Positions 35,253 through 41,988 of a stretch of 64,000 bases of DNA are shown here, in pieces (positions within the stretch are counted from its first letter, which is position 1; each line of letters opens with the position of its first letter). This DNA is from Mycobacterium sp. 852002-51163_SCH5372311 (GTDB taxonomy: Bacteria; Actinomycetota; Actinomycetes; Mycobacteriales; Mycobacteriaceae). The translations under genes were made by a program, and so were the position numbers. The notes below the pieces were generated by a model, which worked only from the letters and a program-made list of their open reading frames with translations, searched no databases and was not told the DNA's origin. The stretch spans positions 59,078 to 123,077 of the forward strand of contig NZ_LZIJ01000193.1 in NCBI RefSeq assembly GCF_001667115.1, written 5' to 3'.

Positions 35253-35355
35253 CTCGCCGCGGAGTTAGATGATGAAATTCGTGCGGTTGCGGGTGGGGTA
35301 TCCGCGAGCCGAGTGTTGAGCCCATTGCGAGTTTCTAAAGTCCAGGAGGCCGGTC

Positions 35356-36075
35356 GTGACCCAGCATCCAAGTTGCGACAGGTATTCACCTCGAGAAGTT
35401 TTGGCCCGCATCGGGATCTACGCGGCGGCCGCCGTGATGTTGGTGTCTGGGGTGGCGACCATTTTCCTGGGCGTTAGGACGCTGGCCCACGACCGGAGAA
35501 TCGTCGCTGATCCGGACTACTCGTACGTGTTCAGTCGCACCGCTTGGGGGTGGATCAACATCGTCGAGGGCATACTGGTCAGTCTCGTGGCCTTCGGACT
35601 GGTCTGGGGTACGACATGGGCACGGGTGGCCGCCACCATCATCGCCTCGGTGTCGATCATGAGCCAGTTCCTATTTCTCACGCACTACCCGGTTTGGGCG
35701 ATTGTGCAGATCGCCCTGGACCTCTTCGTCATCTGGGCAGTAACGACCTGGGAGAGCCCGGCGGCTCGCGTCGCTCCTGAGCGTGCAGTCAGTGCCATTG
35801 GGGCGCAATCCAACTCGCGCTGGCCCGAGTTGTTACCGTGGCCAGATGGTTTCCCGTCGTGGCCGGCGCGTCAAACCAATGTCTCGGGCGGTCCACTGAT
35901 CCGGCTCGAAGACAAGATGAACGACGACGGCCGCTACGAGATCCGGGCCGAACTGCCCGGTATCGATCCTGCAAAAGACGTCGACATCAGCTACCGCGAC
36001 GGAATCCTGACGGTCTCGGTGGGGCTGCCGCAGGCCGCGCCTGCCGAAAAGCACAACAGCGGCGCCTCGGGTTAG
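35356..36075 (+). CDS. DUF7144-like membrane protein fused to shortened Hsp20 domain
   Basis: The 239-residue protein has four membrane segments in its first 130 residues (starts near 17, 63, 87 and 109; WGWINIVEGILVSL), like the DUF7144 family. The C-terminal 80 residues look like the mycobacterial alpha-crystallin HspX: LIRLEDKMNDDGRYEIRAE, LPGIDPAKDVDI, then directly YRDGILTVSV and PAEKH. About 50 residues of the HspX core between DVDI and the GILTVSV strand are missing. The GTG start follows CCAGGAGG. The gene ends 12 bp from the left att repeat of the prophage-like element. Confidence 0.75.
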   Translation: MTQHPSCDRYSPREVLARIGIYAAAAVMLVSGVATIFLGVRTLAHDRRIVADPDYSYVFSRTAWGWINIVEGILVSLVAFGLVWGTTWARVAATIIASVSIMSQFLFLTHYPVWAIVQIALDLFVIWAVTTWESPAARVAPERAVSAIGAQSNSRWPELLPWPDGFPSWPARQTNVSGGPLIRLEDKMNDDGRYEIRAELPGIDPAKDVDISYRDGILTVSVGLPQAAPAEKHNSGASG

Positions 36076-36086
36076 TCGAGTGCCCT

Positions 36087-36124
36087 GTGCCCCCGGCAGG
36101 ATTCGAACCTGCGACACCGGCTTT
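36087..36124. repeat. Left att repeat (tRNA-Arg 3' end copy)
   Basis: This 38-bp sequence is identical to 41873-41910, the 3' half of the intact tRNA-Arg gene read on the minus strand. After it the sequence departs from the tRNA (TTGCAGCC in place of AGGAGAGCC). It is the displaced original 3' end of the tRNA, expected after site-specific integration. Confidence 0.9.
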
Positions 36125-36243
36125 TGCAGCCGGGCGTTTTCAAAGGTTCGTGTTCGTTATCGCTAGTCGTTGTAGCGCAACGGTTCTCGATGCCGAACCA
36201 TTCCAGTAATTGTCGGCAATTCTCGTCGATTCTCGATCATTTG

Positions 36244-36260
36244 CGATGAATAAACGATGG
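36244..36260. repeat. Internal direct repeat near left end
   Basis: CGATGAATAAACGATGG here matches CGATGAATAAAGGATGG at 41817-41833 with one difference. The right copy covers the last codons of the integrase fragment. They may be integrase arm-binding sites or a trace of a second integrase 3' end. Nearby TTCTCGAT is also repeated. Confidence 0.5.
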
Positions 36261-36353
36261 CTCGCACCCAGAACTTCCCGCATGATGCGGGAGCCCCGGC
36301 GGCGGCTGGCACCGCCCCGGGGGATGGCCGAAATCTGCAGAGGAGATTCGACA

Positions 36354-36640
36354 ATGCAAGAGATTACTCGCGTACGTGCGCTTTGCTGCCAATGCGGAAA
36401 CCTGCGCACAGTCAGCGCGAACTACCGCCGTACATCGACGACAACTACAGCGGCGAGTGTGACGACAATCCACGCGGTTGGCGCGTGACCGGCACCCTCA
36501 AATGCTCCCTCTGCAAGACCAAGACACGCCATGCTCTACTGCGGCGTGACGAAGATGAGTTCCGCGACTGGGCTGAGCTTCCATTGGACGAGCGCCGCAG
36601 ACGGATCGTCGAGCGGTACCGGCGGTCGGGCTCCAGTTAG
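36354..36640 (+). pseudogene. Frameshifted small zinc-ribbon protein
   Basis: From the ATG at 36354 (after AGAGGAG) the protein begins MQEITRVRALCCQCGNLRTVSANYR, with a CxxC pair. It continues in a different frame as DDNYSGECDDNPRGWRVTG, then LKCSLCKTKTRHALLR with the second CxxC, to the stop at 36640. Together they resemble a roughly 95-residue zinc-ribbon protein common in mycobacteria and their phages. The frames join at about 36420-36440. It is a decayed gene or a sequencing error. Confidence 0.6.
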
Positions 36641-36802
36641 CCGTTCCTCGGCCGGTGCGCGGATCGCGGTCTGCTGCTCTTGCTGCTGCTTGAGTTCGAG
36701 CGCGGCCAAAGCCGACGTGTCGTGGTCGAGGTTGTCAGGTGCGGCAGCCACTGCGTCGAAGTGCCTGTGTGACACACATGTGCGGGCCTACACTCCACCC
36801 TC

Positions 36803-37468
36803 ATGGGGGACGAAACCGAGGCCGGGCCTGCGGCGTCCGAGGAGACGGAGCTGTTGCCGCCGACGACCAGCACGGAGCAGCCGGCCGCTTGGTCGGCTGC
36901 TGAGGCGCCGGACGAAGAGGGTCGCTCGGCCTGGCCGCGCGTGTGGTTATGGGCGGCAGCGATCCTGATCCCGCTCGCGGTGGTGGCAGCCGCGATCGCG
37001 TTGCCTCGCTGGCATTCGCAACAGCACGCGGCGACGGCAAAGTCCGCACCGTCCGCCACACTCACGCAGTCAGCTCCGATTTCCTCGATGTCGCCTGCCA
37101 CCACTGCGGGACCTACGGCGACGCGTGCGGACGACGACGAGTTTGTGGCGATCGCAATCTCACCGAAGGGCATAGTGAGCGGGTCGCACCGCGGTGGGTT
37201 CGGCACTTCGGGCACACAAGAAAGAGCCAACGCCATCGCGATGGGTCAGTGCCGAGCGATCACGCAGAACGATGACTGCATGCTGGCAAATGGTGGCATG
37301 TTCCACGGCTGCGTCGCGTACGCGGTGAACGACTCATTGCATGCGTGGTCGAGCGGCTCCGGAGTTGATCCAGATGCTGCCCGCGCTGCAGCCCTGCACA
37401 GGCTGCATGGCGTCGCCACCGCGGTCTACGTGCAGTGCTCGGACCCCCCGGGTCTCGTCGGGAACTGA
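36803..37468 (+). CDS. Membrane-anchored DUF4189-like protein
   Basis: The 221-residue protein has a Thr/Glu-rich cytoplasmic N-terminus and one membrane segment at about residues 48-69 (VWLWAAAILIPLAVVAAAIA). A Ser/Thr/Ala-rich linker leads to a C-terminal extracytoplasmic domain. That domain (about 113-215: FVAIAISPKGIVSGSHRGG, ANAIAMGQCRAITQNDDCML, FHGCVAYAVND) matches the DUF4189 pattern with conserved cysteines. DUF4189 proteins are exported and of unknown function. The gene lies inside the prophage-like element and may be a cargo gene. Confidence 0.7.
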   Translation: MGDETEAGPAASEETELLPPTTSTEQPAAWSAAEAPDEEGRSAWPRVWLWAAAILIPLAVVAAAIALPRWHSQQHAATAKSAPSATLTQSAPISSMSPATTAGPTATRADDDEFVAIAISPKGIVSGSHRGGFGTSGTQERANAIAMGQCRAITQNDDCMLANGGMFHGCVAYAVNDSLHAWSSGSGVDPDAARAAALHRLHGVATAVYVQCSDPPGLVGN

Positions 37469-37477
37469 CGCCGCTGC

Positions 37478-37858
37478 TCAACGCTTGGGCGTCAGGCGGT
37501 GAACCACGGTTCCTGGCGGCCCGGCAATTGTCCACGGGTTGCCGTTGACCGGCTCTGACTCCAGCGTAAATACGGTACCTTCACCCTGCTTCGACGAAAA
37601 CCTCTTGTTCTCGACCTGGAAAAGGTATGCGTGAACGCCACGCTTGACCACGAGCGACATTCCGGGCTGGACCGTCTCGATCGGGATCGGTGTGACGTCG
37701 ACGTCATCCTCGGCGCCGGCGGCTTCCCCGCTCATGCGGCGCGCTTTGCAGTCGCGACAATCGGCGCACTGCTTAGGCGGCTGATCGATCTTGATTCGTC
37801 CGTGGGTTTCATTGTTGACGATGTCATGCTGGCACCATGAACAAGTGATGAGGGCCAT
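37478..37858 (-). CDS. Hypothetical cysteine-rich phage-type protein
   Basis: The 126-residue protein begins MALITCSWCQHDIVNN. It has CxxC at residues 6-9 and C-A-D-C-R-D-C near 31-36, so a zinc knuckle is likely. The middle is acidic (GAEDDVDV). The C-terminal half (about 58-120; PGMSLVVKRGVHAYLFQVENKRF) looks like a small beta-sheet domain. The ATG follows AAGGGAG. I do not recognise the family. It is the last of the minus-strand genes of the element and is convergent with the DUF4189-like gene. Confidence 0.6.
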   Translation of the reverse strand: MALITCSWCQHDIVNNETHGRIKIDQPPKQCADCRDCKARRMSGEAAGAEDDVDVTPIPIETVQPGMSLVVKRGVHAYLFQVENKRFSSKQGEGTVFTLESEPVNGNPWTIAGPPGTVVHRLTPKR

Positions 37859-37961
37859 CCTGGCTCCCTTGTGACTCCGCACTTGGCGAAGAGAGCCACA
37901 CTACACCTGTTATTTGACAGGCGGCGGATTGCGCTTTCCCCGGCGGCGTCGGCTGGCCGGG

Positions 37962-38282
37962 TTAGCGGGTAACGAGGTTATCCCAGTTGGCGCCGGCGCT
38001 GCAGTCGTCTTCTTCGTCGCTGCCGTTCTCAACCAGGCAAATGCGGCCTTTGAGCGGCTCGACACCCCGCAGCCGAAGGAATCCGTCTACGAGGGAGAAA
38101 GCCGCGTAGTCGTCACGGGCATCGACAGGGAAGATCAGCAGCGGGGCGTCGGGGTCTTCGACCAGGATGGTCCCCGGAATGACGTCAATGAGGTCGCGGA
38201 TTTCATCCCAGCTTCCCTCGTCTGCGACGGGGCCCAGGATGGCTTCCACGTTGTAGGCGTTCATCATTGACTCTTTTCTCAT
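37962..38282 (-). CDS. Small acidic protein paired with HicA-like gene
   Basis: The protein has up to 106 residues and is strongly acidic (EAILGPVADEGSWDEIRDLIDV, VENGSDEEDD). Its first ATG overlaps the stop of the upstream HicA-like gene (ATGA); internal ATGs at 38267 or 38264 follow AAAAGAG and are also possible. An acidic protein coupled to a HicA-like gene could be its antitoxin or a phage structural accessory. I do not recognise a family, so this is inference from context. Confidence 0.55.
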   Translation of the reverse strand: MRKESMMNAYNVEAILGPVADEGSWDEIRDLIDVIPGTILVEDPDAPLLIFPVDARDDYAAFSLVDGFLRLRGVEPLKGRICLVENGSDEEDDCSAGANWDNLVTR

Positions 38283-38602
38283 CCTTTGTCCTTCGGAGGT
38301 GTGTACCCCTTGTGCGGTACCTCAACGCCGAGGCGACGTAGTTGTGAAGCGCAGTTACGGACACCGCGGTGGTCGGAGCTCGTGCTGCTCAATGTGACGG
38401 GCCTTGCGGGCTTGCCGGTGCCAGGATCTCGCGTGCCCGGTGGCGGCATCAGCCTGGGGTGATTGCTCTTGTCATAGGTCAGCGTCCAACCAGCGTCTTT
38501 GGCCGCAGCGACAAGCGCGTCCCACTCTGAACTGTCGCGAGCCAAATCCTTCCATCCCCCAGAACCTACACAGCGGCGGTTGCGATGGCCACATCTAATC
38601 AA
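38279..38602 (-). CDS. HicA-like small protein
   Basis: The C-terminal 80 residues carry a HicA-type pattern: WDALVAAAKDAGWTLTYDKSN, HPRLMPPPGT, then VTLSSTSSDHRGVRNCASQLRRLGV. HicA toxins are small dsRBD-like mRNA interferases with a catalytic His; similar proteins are common in actinobacterial phages. The N-terminus is uncertain: the TTG at 38602 is the longest option, and an internal TTG near the sequence LARDSSEW is plausible. It is translationally coupled to the acidic protein gene downstream. Confidence 0.55.
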   Translation of the reverse strand: MIRCGHRNRRCVGSGGWKDLARDSSEWDALVAAAKDAGWTLTYDKSNHPRLMPPPGTRDPGTGKPARPVTLSSTSSDHRGVRNCASQLRRLGVEVPHKGYTPPKDKG

Positions 38603-38703
38603 AGACGAGCAGGTAACGGATTACTTTGACTGATTTCGAGCCGCAATCCACCGACGCCATTCGCTGTGGATCAGTGCTTACAGGCTCGCGACGACGACGC
38701 CAG

Positions 38704-39323
38704 TTATTCGAGCACTCCGGCCGGTGTCTCGAAGCCGAGTATCCGCGCCAAGTGCAGATACAGCTGCGGCCCCCAGGTGTGGCGGCAGACCTGGCAGGTG
38801 CAGCCGAGTTCGGTGACGATCTGCAGTGCGGGCGCGCGCACCTGTTCGCCAGCCGAATCACGTTTGAACGCAGTCGTGGCGCCACAGGCCGGGCACGGCG
38901 CCGACACATGTTGACGCTGGCCGGGGTCAGCAGCGAGCGCACAGACACTGACCACGACTCGACGCGGCCAGCGATGCTGCCCAGATTGCTGGTGTCTTGT
39001 GGGCGCCACGGCCGCGCCGCCAACGCCCGCAACCGCGCAGGCGTTGGCGCGGTGTCGGGCTGCCATCGCCGCGTCTCGTCGTCGATCTCAATCCGCAAAT
39101 CCAGCGCATCAGTCCACACCGGCGCCATCGATCGGCGGGTCGTCGCGACCGCGCCGTGACCCATCACCGTGGGGATAGCGCCGAGCAGCTGCTCATACAG
39201 GCTCGGGGCGGCCACGATCGCGCCGTCGTGCATCTCTTTGAGCGGATCGACCAAACGGGCCACCGCGGCGTACAACCGGTCCAGTGCAGCAGGTAAGCAG
39301 CCATCCATAGCGGCGGTCACCAT
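38704..39323 (-). pseudogene. Frameshifted DUF7341-like phage protein
   Basis: The first part reads MVTAAMDGCLPAALDRLYAA...LGSIAGRVESWSVSVRSLL in one frame. The rest continues in another as DPGQRQHVSAPCPACGATTA, then LQIVTELGCTCQVCRHTWG, LYLHLARILGFETPAGVLE and a stop at 38704. The two parts together resemble a roughly 200-residue mycobacteriophage protein with a CxxC...CxxC zinc ribbon (DUF7341 type, from memory). The shift falls near 38925. This is a decayed gene or a sequencing error. Confidence 0.65.
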
Positions 39324-39387
39324 GCCATCGTGCCGAACACAGCAATACCGAACCGGTGCCGCAACACCCTTTTGCGAGGCAAATCAA

Positions 39388-39741
39388 ATGACAGCGAAGT
39401 CTGCTACTGGGCCTACGATCCGCTTCATGGGTTACGTGGTCTGGGTACTAATCGTTTGGATTATCAGCGCGCTAGTCGCCTCGGCCGAAGCGCCGCGAGG
39501 ACGAGCAGCGGAGTTCTTCGTTATCACTCTGCTCTTCCTTGGCCCGCTAGGCGTGGGCTTTGCAGCGATTGCGACGCCGAGAGAAGCCGGAACGCCGGAT
39601 GGTGTTGCCACCCCGAGAGAAACCGAAATGCCGGATGGTGTTGCCACCCCGAGAGAAACCGAAATGCCGGATGGTGTTGACGCAGAGCAGCGCAGCGGAA
39701 AGGGCTGGTTCTTCCGAGGGCTGAAAGGAGAGTGGGACTAG
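39388..39741 (+). CDS. Small membrane protein with 12-residue repeats
   Basis: The 117-residue protein has two hydrophobic segments, about residues 14-32 and 40-60. Three tandem copies of a 12-residue unit follow (ATPREAGTPDGV, then ATPRETEMPDGV twice). A basic, aromatic tail (GKGWFFRGLKGEWD) ends it. The ATG at 39388 follows GAGG; an internal ATG at 39427 is possible. Function unknown. It is the only gene on the plus strand in the middle of the element and its stop meets the end of the minus-strand gene at 39738. Confidence 0.55.
   Translation: MTAKSATGPTIRFMGYVVWVLIVWIISALVASAEAPRGRAAEFFVITLLFLGPLGVGFAAIATPREAGTPDGVATPRETEMPDGVATPRETEMPDGVDAEQRSGKGWFFRGLKGEWD
39571..39678 (+). repeat. Three 36-bp tandem repeats
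   Basis: Units at 39571-39606, 39607-39642 and 39643-39678; the last two are identical and the first differs at several positions. They keep the frame and encode the 12-residue repeats of the small membrane protein. Identity of two units suggests recent duplication. Confidence 0.9.
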
Positions 39742-40052
39742 CTCAAACCGATTCGCCCGGCCTCGGCGCGCCCAAGGTTTGCCACTGGCGCATGTGTATG
39801 CAGCCGGTCGTTCTCGTCGAGCACAAACGACTTGCCCCAATCGGCGCCGCCGTAGGCGAACTGCTGGTACGGCAGCCCGGCGTGCATCAACGCGCACAGC
39901 AGCTGCGCCGATGACACCACCACCGGCACATGCGCCCGCAGATCGTCCAGCCACTCATCACGGCGGCCCGGCACCGCCCACCGCTGCAACGACCGCTCCC
40001 GGTCAGCAATCAGCAACTGCCGCAACCCATCCGCGCGCTGGACACGCTTCAT
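39738..40052 (-). CDS. Hypothetical phage-type protein after terminase
   Basis: The 104-residue protein (MKRVQRADGLRQLLIADRER, then WLDDLRAHVPVVVSSAQLLCALMHAG and GGADWGKSFVLDENDRLHTH) has no family I recognise. Its ATG overlaps the stop of the small-terminase gene in an ATGA arrangement, which suggests co-translation. Composition is normal for the genome. Its role is unknown; the context is phage packaging genes. Confidence 0.6.
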   Translation of the reverse strand: MKRVQRADGLRQLLIADRERSLQRWAVPGRRDEWLDDLRAHVPVVVSSAQLLCALMHAGLPYQQFAYGGADWGKSFVLDENDRLHTHAPVANLGRAEAGRIGLS

Positions 40053-40423
40053 GCGCCCGGCCCCCGCCACCGCCGATTCGCCGCGGCCCGCCCATGAAAT
40101 GTCGAGCTGAACACCGAACCGGCATCCTCAACCGGAAAGCTCAGTCGGGCCAACGTCTGCGAAATCAGCTGGCGATGCAGCCGAATCTCCGTCAACAGCG
40201 GGTGCGCAATCAACTGATCCCGACTCCCAGGCACCACCAGGTCCGCACCCGCCAGCCGAGCCTCCATGCTCGCAATCGTGTCCCTCAACCGGCACGCCGA
40301 AAACAACTGCTCACGCTCCAACGCATCCAACGTCGCCCCCATCTCCGAAGCGTCCGCCGTCACCGACCGCCACAACCGCCGCCCCTCGATGCCCAGGCCG
40401 ACAGGCGCCTTCAACTCAGGCAT
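40049..40423 (-). CDS. P27-type phage terminase small subunit-like protein
   Basis: The 124-residue helical protein fits small terminases of the P27 family. LGIEGRRLWRSVTADASEM, then LDALEREQLFSACRLRDTIASMEARL, a VVPGSRDQL loop and HPLLTEIRLHRQLISQTLARLSFP follow the usual order. Small terminases recognise phage DNA for packaging with a large subunit, which is absent here. The ATG follows GAGAGGAG. The HNH endonuclease gene lies 123 bp upstream, the standard HNH-terminase order of actinobacterial phages. Confidence 0.75.
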   Translation of the reverse strand: MPELKAPVGLGIEGRRLWRSVTADASEMGATLDALEREQLFSACRLRDTIASMEARLAGADLVVPGSRDQLIAHPLLTEIRLHRQLISQTLARLSFPVEDAGSVFSSTFHGRAAANRRWRGPGA

Positions 40424-40546
40424 TCACGACTCCTCTCCGCCACCCCCGCGGGCGAAAAGCCTTAGCAGCCGCGCCGATGGGTGGCCTCGCCGAAACTTGC
40501 GGTTTTCGCCCGCTTGGGTGGGGTGGGGTGGTCGCGTTGTGGGTGG

Positions 40547-40870
40547 TCATGTGAGTCTTCCTGGGTGTGGTTCGTGGTCTCGGTAGCGTCGGCTGGTGCT
40601 GCCGCGTCGTTGCTTGGCGCGTTGGATACCGTCGCGGCGCTGGGACTCAGACTTGATCGCGTGGCAGCTGCGACAAACTCCCTGGATTTCACGTGCGTTG
40701 AGCACCGGAGTCCGCGGGATACCTTGGGCTGCAAGGCCTATTACGTGGTCCATCTCGTCGATGCGTTGGGTGCAGCCGGGGTATTGCAGCTGGCATACCT
40801 TGTCGCGTCTACGGACTGCTGCTTTGACGCGCTCGGGTATTCGGGATCTGGATCTGTTGTCCCAGGCCAT
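40547..40870 (-). CDS. HNH endonuclease
   Basis: The 107-residue protein carries a compact HNH domain. KVCQLQYPGC gives a zinc Cys pair, MDHV the first His, LNAREIQGVCRSCHAIKS the Asn, the second Cys pair and the final His. Basic N- and C-terminal regions could bind DNA. In many phages an HNH enzyme encoded before the terminase is needed for cutting at cos sites. Here it precedes the small-terminase gene. The ATG at 40870 lies beside a GTGCGTGGTGTGT direct repeat. Confidence 0.85.
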   Translation of the reverse strand: MAWDNRSRSRIPERVKAAVRRRDKVCQLQYPGCTQRIDEMDHVIGLAAQGIPRTPVLNAREIQGVCRSCHAIKSESQRRDGIQRAKQRRGSTSRRYRDHEPHPGRLT

Positions 40871-41091
40871 TGCGATATCCCTCTACGTGCGTGGTGTGTG
40901 TGCGTGGTGTGTGTGGCCGGTGCCGGGCCGGGGTGCGCGGTGTCAGGCTCACCAGGCGCACCCCGGCCAGGGTCGGTGGACGGTCAATGTCTCTCGTGGC
41001 ATGCCGTCCTGTTGTTGGGTGCCAGGCCACCGGCGCTCCGGGCGTTCCGGTCGACCGTGCACAACACGCGGCCTGGCACGTCTGTGGTGCG

Positions 41092-41481
41092 TCATGTCGT
41101 CGAGGGCCGCCGGCCACCGGATTCTTCGAGAAGCAACCTCTGTTGGACGGCGCGGTGTTCGGTGACCGTGGGCTCGTGGTCCAGTTCGGCGAGTGCGTTG
41201 GCGTACTTCTCGCCGAAAAGCTCCGGTACTTCGACTTCGAGGTAGCCGTCATCGGTGTCCTCCGCTGCCTTTCGGGCGTCGGCCTTCGCCGTGGCGATGA
41301 TGCTGCTCATGGCGTCAAGCATTTCGGCGTTGACGGCGCTGATGTCTTCGGCCGCCCACTGTTCTTCGATGCTCAGCAGGAAGCCGTGGAAGTCTGTGCC
41401 GCGCCACTCACGTTGGGCGTGCGCGCGGGTCTGCGGTGCCGCTGCCGTCGCGTTGGGCGGCAACGGCTCCAAGCTGTTCAT
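41092..41481 (-). CDS. Hypothetical acidic helical protein
   Basis: The 129-residue reading frame from the ATG at 41481 encodes FHGFLLSIEEQWAAEDISAV, then MLDAMSSIIATAKADARKAAED and YLEVEVPELFGEKYANALAELDHE. The composition is natural and mostly helical. The frame extends further upstream to 41652, but that part overlaps the integrase fragment on the other strand. I do not recognise a family. It may be a real gene or an intact-looking shadow. Confidence 0.4.
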   Translation of the reverse strand: MNSLEPLPPNATAAAPQTRAHAQREWRGTDFHGFLLSIEEQWAAEDISAVNAEMLDAMSSIIATAKADARKAAEDTDDGYLEVEVPELFGEKYANALAELDHEPTVTEHRAVQQRLLLEESGGRRPSTT

Positions 41482-41556
41482 GTCGCCACAGACGCGACTG
41501 CTCACCGCGTAGCGGCGGGTGTCAGCCAGCTTCACCGCCAGGAATGCGGCGTGTAA

Positions 41557-41826
41557 TTCGGCGATGCCGGCACCTGGCGCGACCCAGACAACTTCCGGGC
41601 CCGCTGGCGAGCGGTACGCGCCGAGCTCGGCGTACCCGACGCCACCAGTCACAGCTTCCGCAAGACGGTCGCCACGCTGATCGACGACGAGGGACTATCG
41701 GCACGGATCGGCGCCGATCACCTGGGGCACTCGCGGATCAGCATGACCCAGGACAAGTACATGGCACGCGGTCGCGTTCACACCGCGGTGGCTGACCTGT
41801 TGGACCGGACCATAAACGATGAATAA
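41557..41826 (+). pseudogene. C-terminal fragment of tyrosine integrase
   Basis: An 89-codon frame that opens just after a stop codon (TAA at 41554-41556) and has no start encodes GTWRDPDNFRARWRAVRAEL, then SHSFRKTVATLIDDEGL, GADHLGHSRISMTQDKYMARG and a stop at 41826. These are the C-terminal catalytic boxes of phage integrases: H-x-x-R, G-H-S, and the nucleophile Tyr in DKYM. The N-terminal DNA-binding and core parts with the first Arg are missing. It lies 47 bp from the right att repeat, where integrases normally lie. It cannot be active. Confidence 0.88.
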
Positions 41827-41833
41827 AGGATGG
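41817..41833. repeat. Internal direct repeat near right end
   Basis: CGATGAATAAAGGATGG is the partner of the copy at 36244-36260 (one mismatch). It overlaps the last codons of the integrase fragment and lies 40 bp inside the right att repeat. Confidence 0.5.
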
Positions 41834-41872
41834 ATTGTCTTGACTAGCTCAGCTAATTACCATGTCTGACCA

Positions 41873-41910
41873 GTGCCCCCGGCAGGATTCGAACCTGCGA
41901 CACCGGCTTT
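41873..41910. repeat. Right att repeat within tRNA-Arg gene
   Basis: This 38-bp copy is identical to 36087-36124. It covers the 3' end, T-arm and part of the anticodon stem of the tRNA gene, so crossover within it keeps the tRNA intact. Confidence 0.9.
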
Positions 41911-41946
41911 AGGAGAGCCGTGCTCTATCCCCTGAGCTACGAGGGC
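41874..41946 (-). tRNA. tRNA-Arg (CCU anticodon)
   Basis: Read on the minus strand, the 73-nt sequence folds as a tRNA: acceptor GCCCTCG/CGGGGGC with discriminator A, D-arm GCTC..., anticodon stem CGGCT/AGCCG around the loop CTCCTAA (anticodon CCT), and T-arm GCAGG-TTCGAAT-CCTGC. CCA is not encoded. It decodes the rare AGG arginine codon. It serves as the integration site of the element to its left. Confidence 0.95.
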
Positions 41947-41988
41947 GGACTGGCTGAGCTTACCGGCACGCCGCGGTCAGCGGCCTGT

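Larger units (their letters stand above)
36087..41910. mobile_element. Degenerate prophage-like element in tRNA-Arg(CCU)
   Basis: The 5.8-kb segment is bounded by identical 38-bp direct repeats, which are the 3' half of a tRNA-Arg(CCU). The full tRNA gene is at the right end, and the displaced 3' end lies at the left. Next to the right repeat is the C-terminal piece of a tyrosine integrase. The contents are phage-like: HNH endonuclease, P27-type small terminase, a DUF7341-like protein, a HicA-like pair and short hypothetical proteins. There is no large terminase, capsid or tail. Two genes have frameshifts and the integrase is truncated, so the element is probably fixed. Confidence 0.85.

Noticed and set aside
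35320..35352. Possible DosR box before the membrane/Hsp20 fusion gene
   Set aside because: Only a partial match (GGACTTTAGA on the minus strand) with one poor half site; not enough to call.
36536..36775. 79-residue minus-strand frame in the island
   Set aside because: Overlaps the better supported zinc-ribbon gene and has no recognisable features.
40871..41091. Possible phage cos site in the gap before the HNH gene
   Set aside because: The GTGCGTGGTGTGT repeat is notable, but nothing identifies a cohesive-end sequence.
40870..41556. 228-residue plus-strand frame in the island
   Set aside because: It is a shadow of the minus-strand hypothetical gene at 41092-41481 and of GTGCGTGG repeats; Cys/Arg/Gly-rich composition is unnatural.
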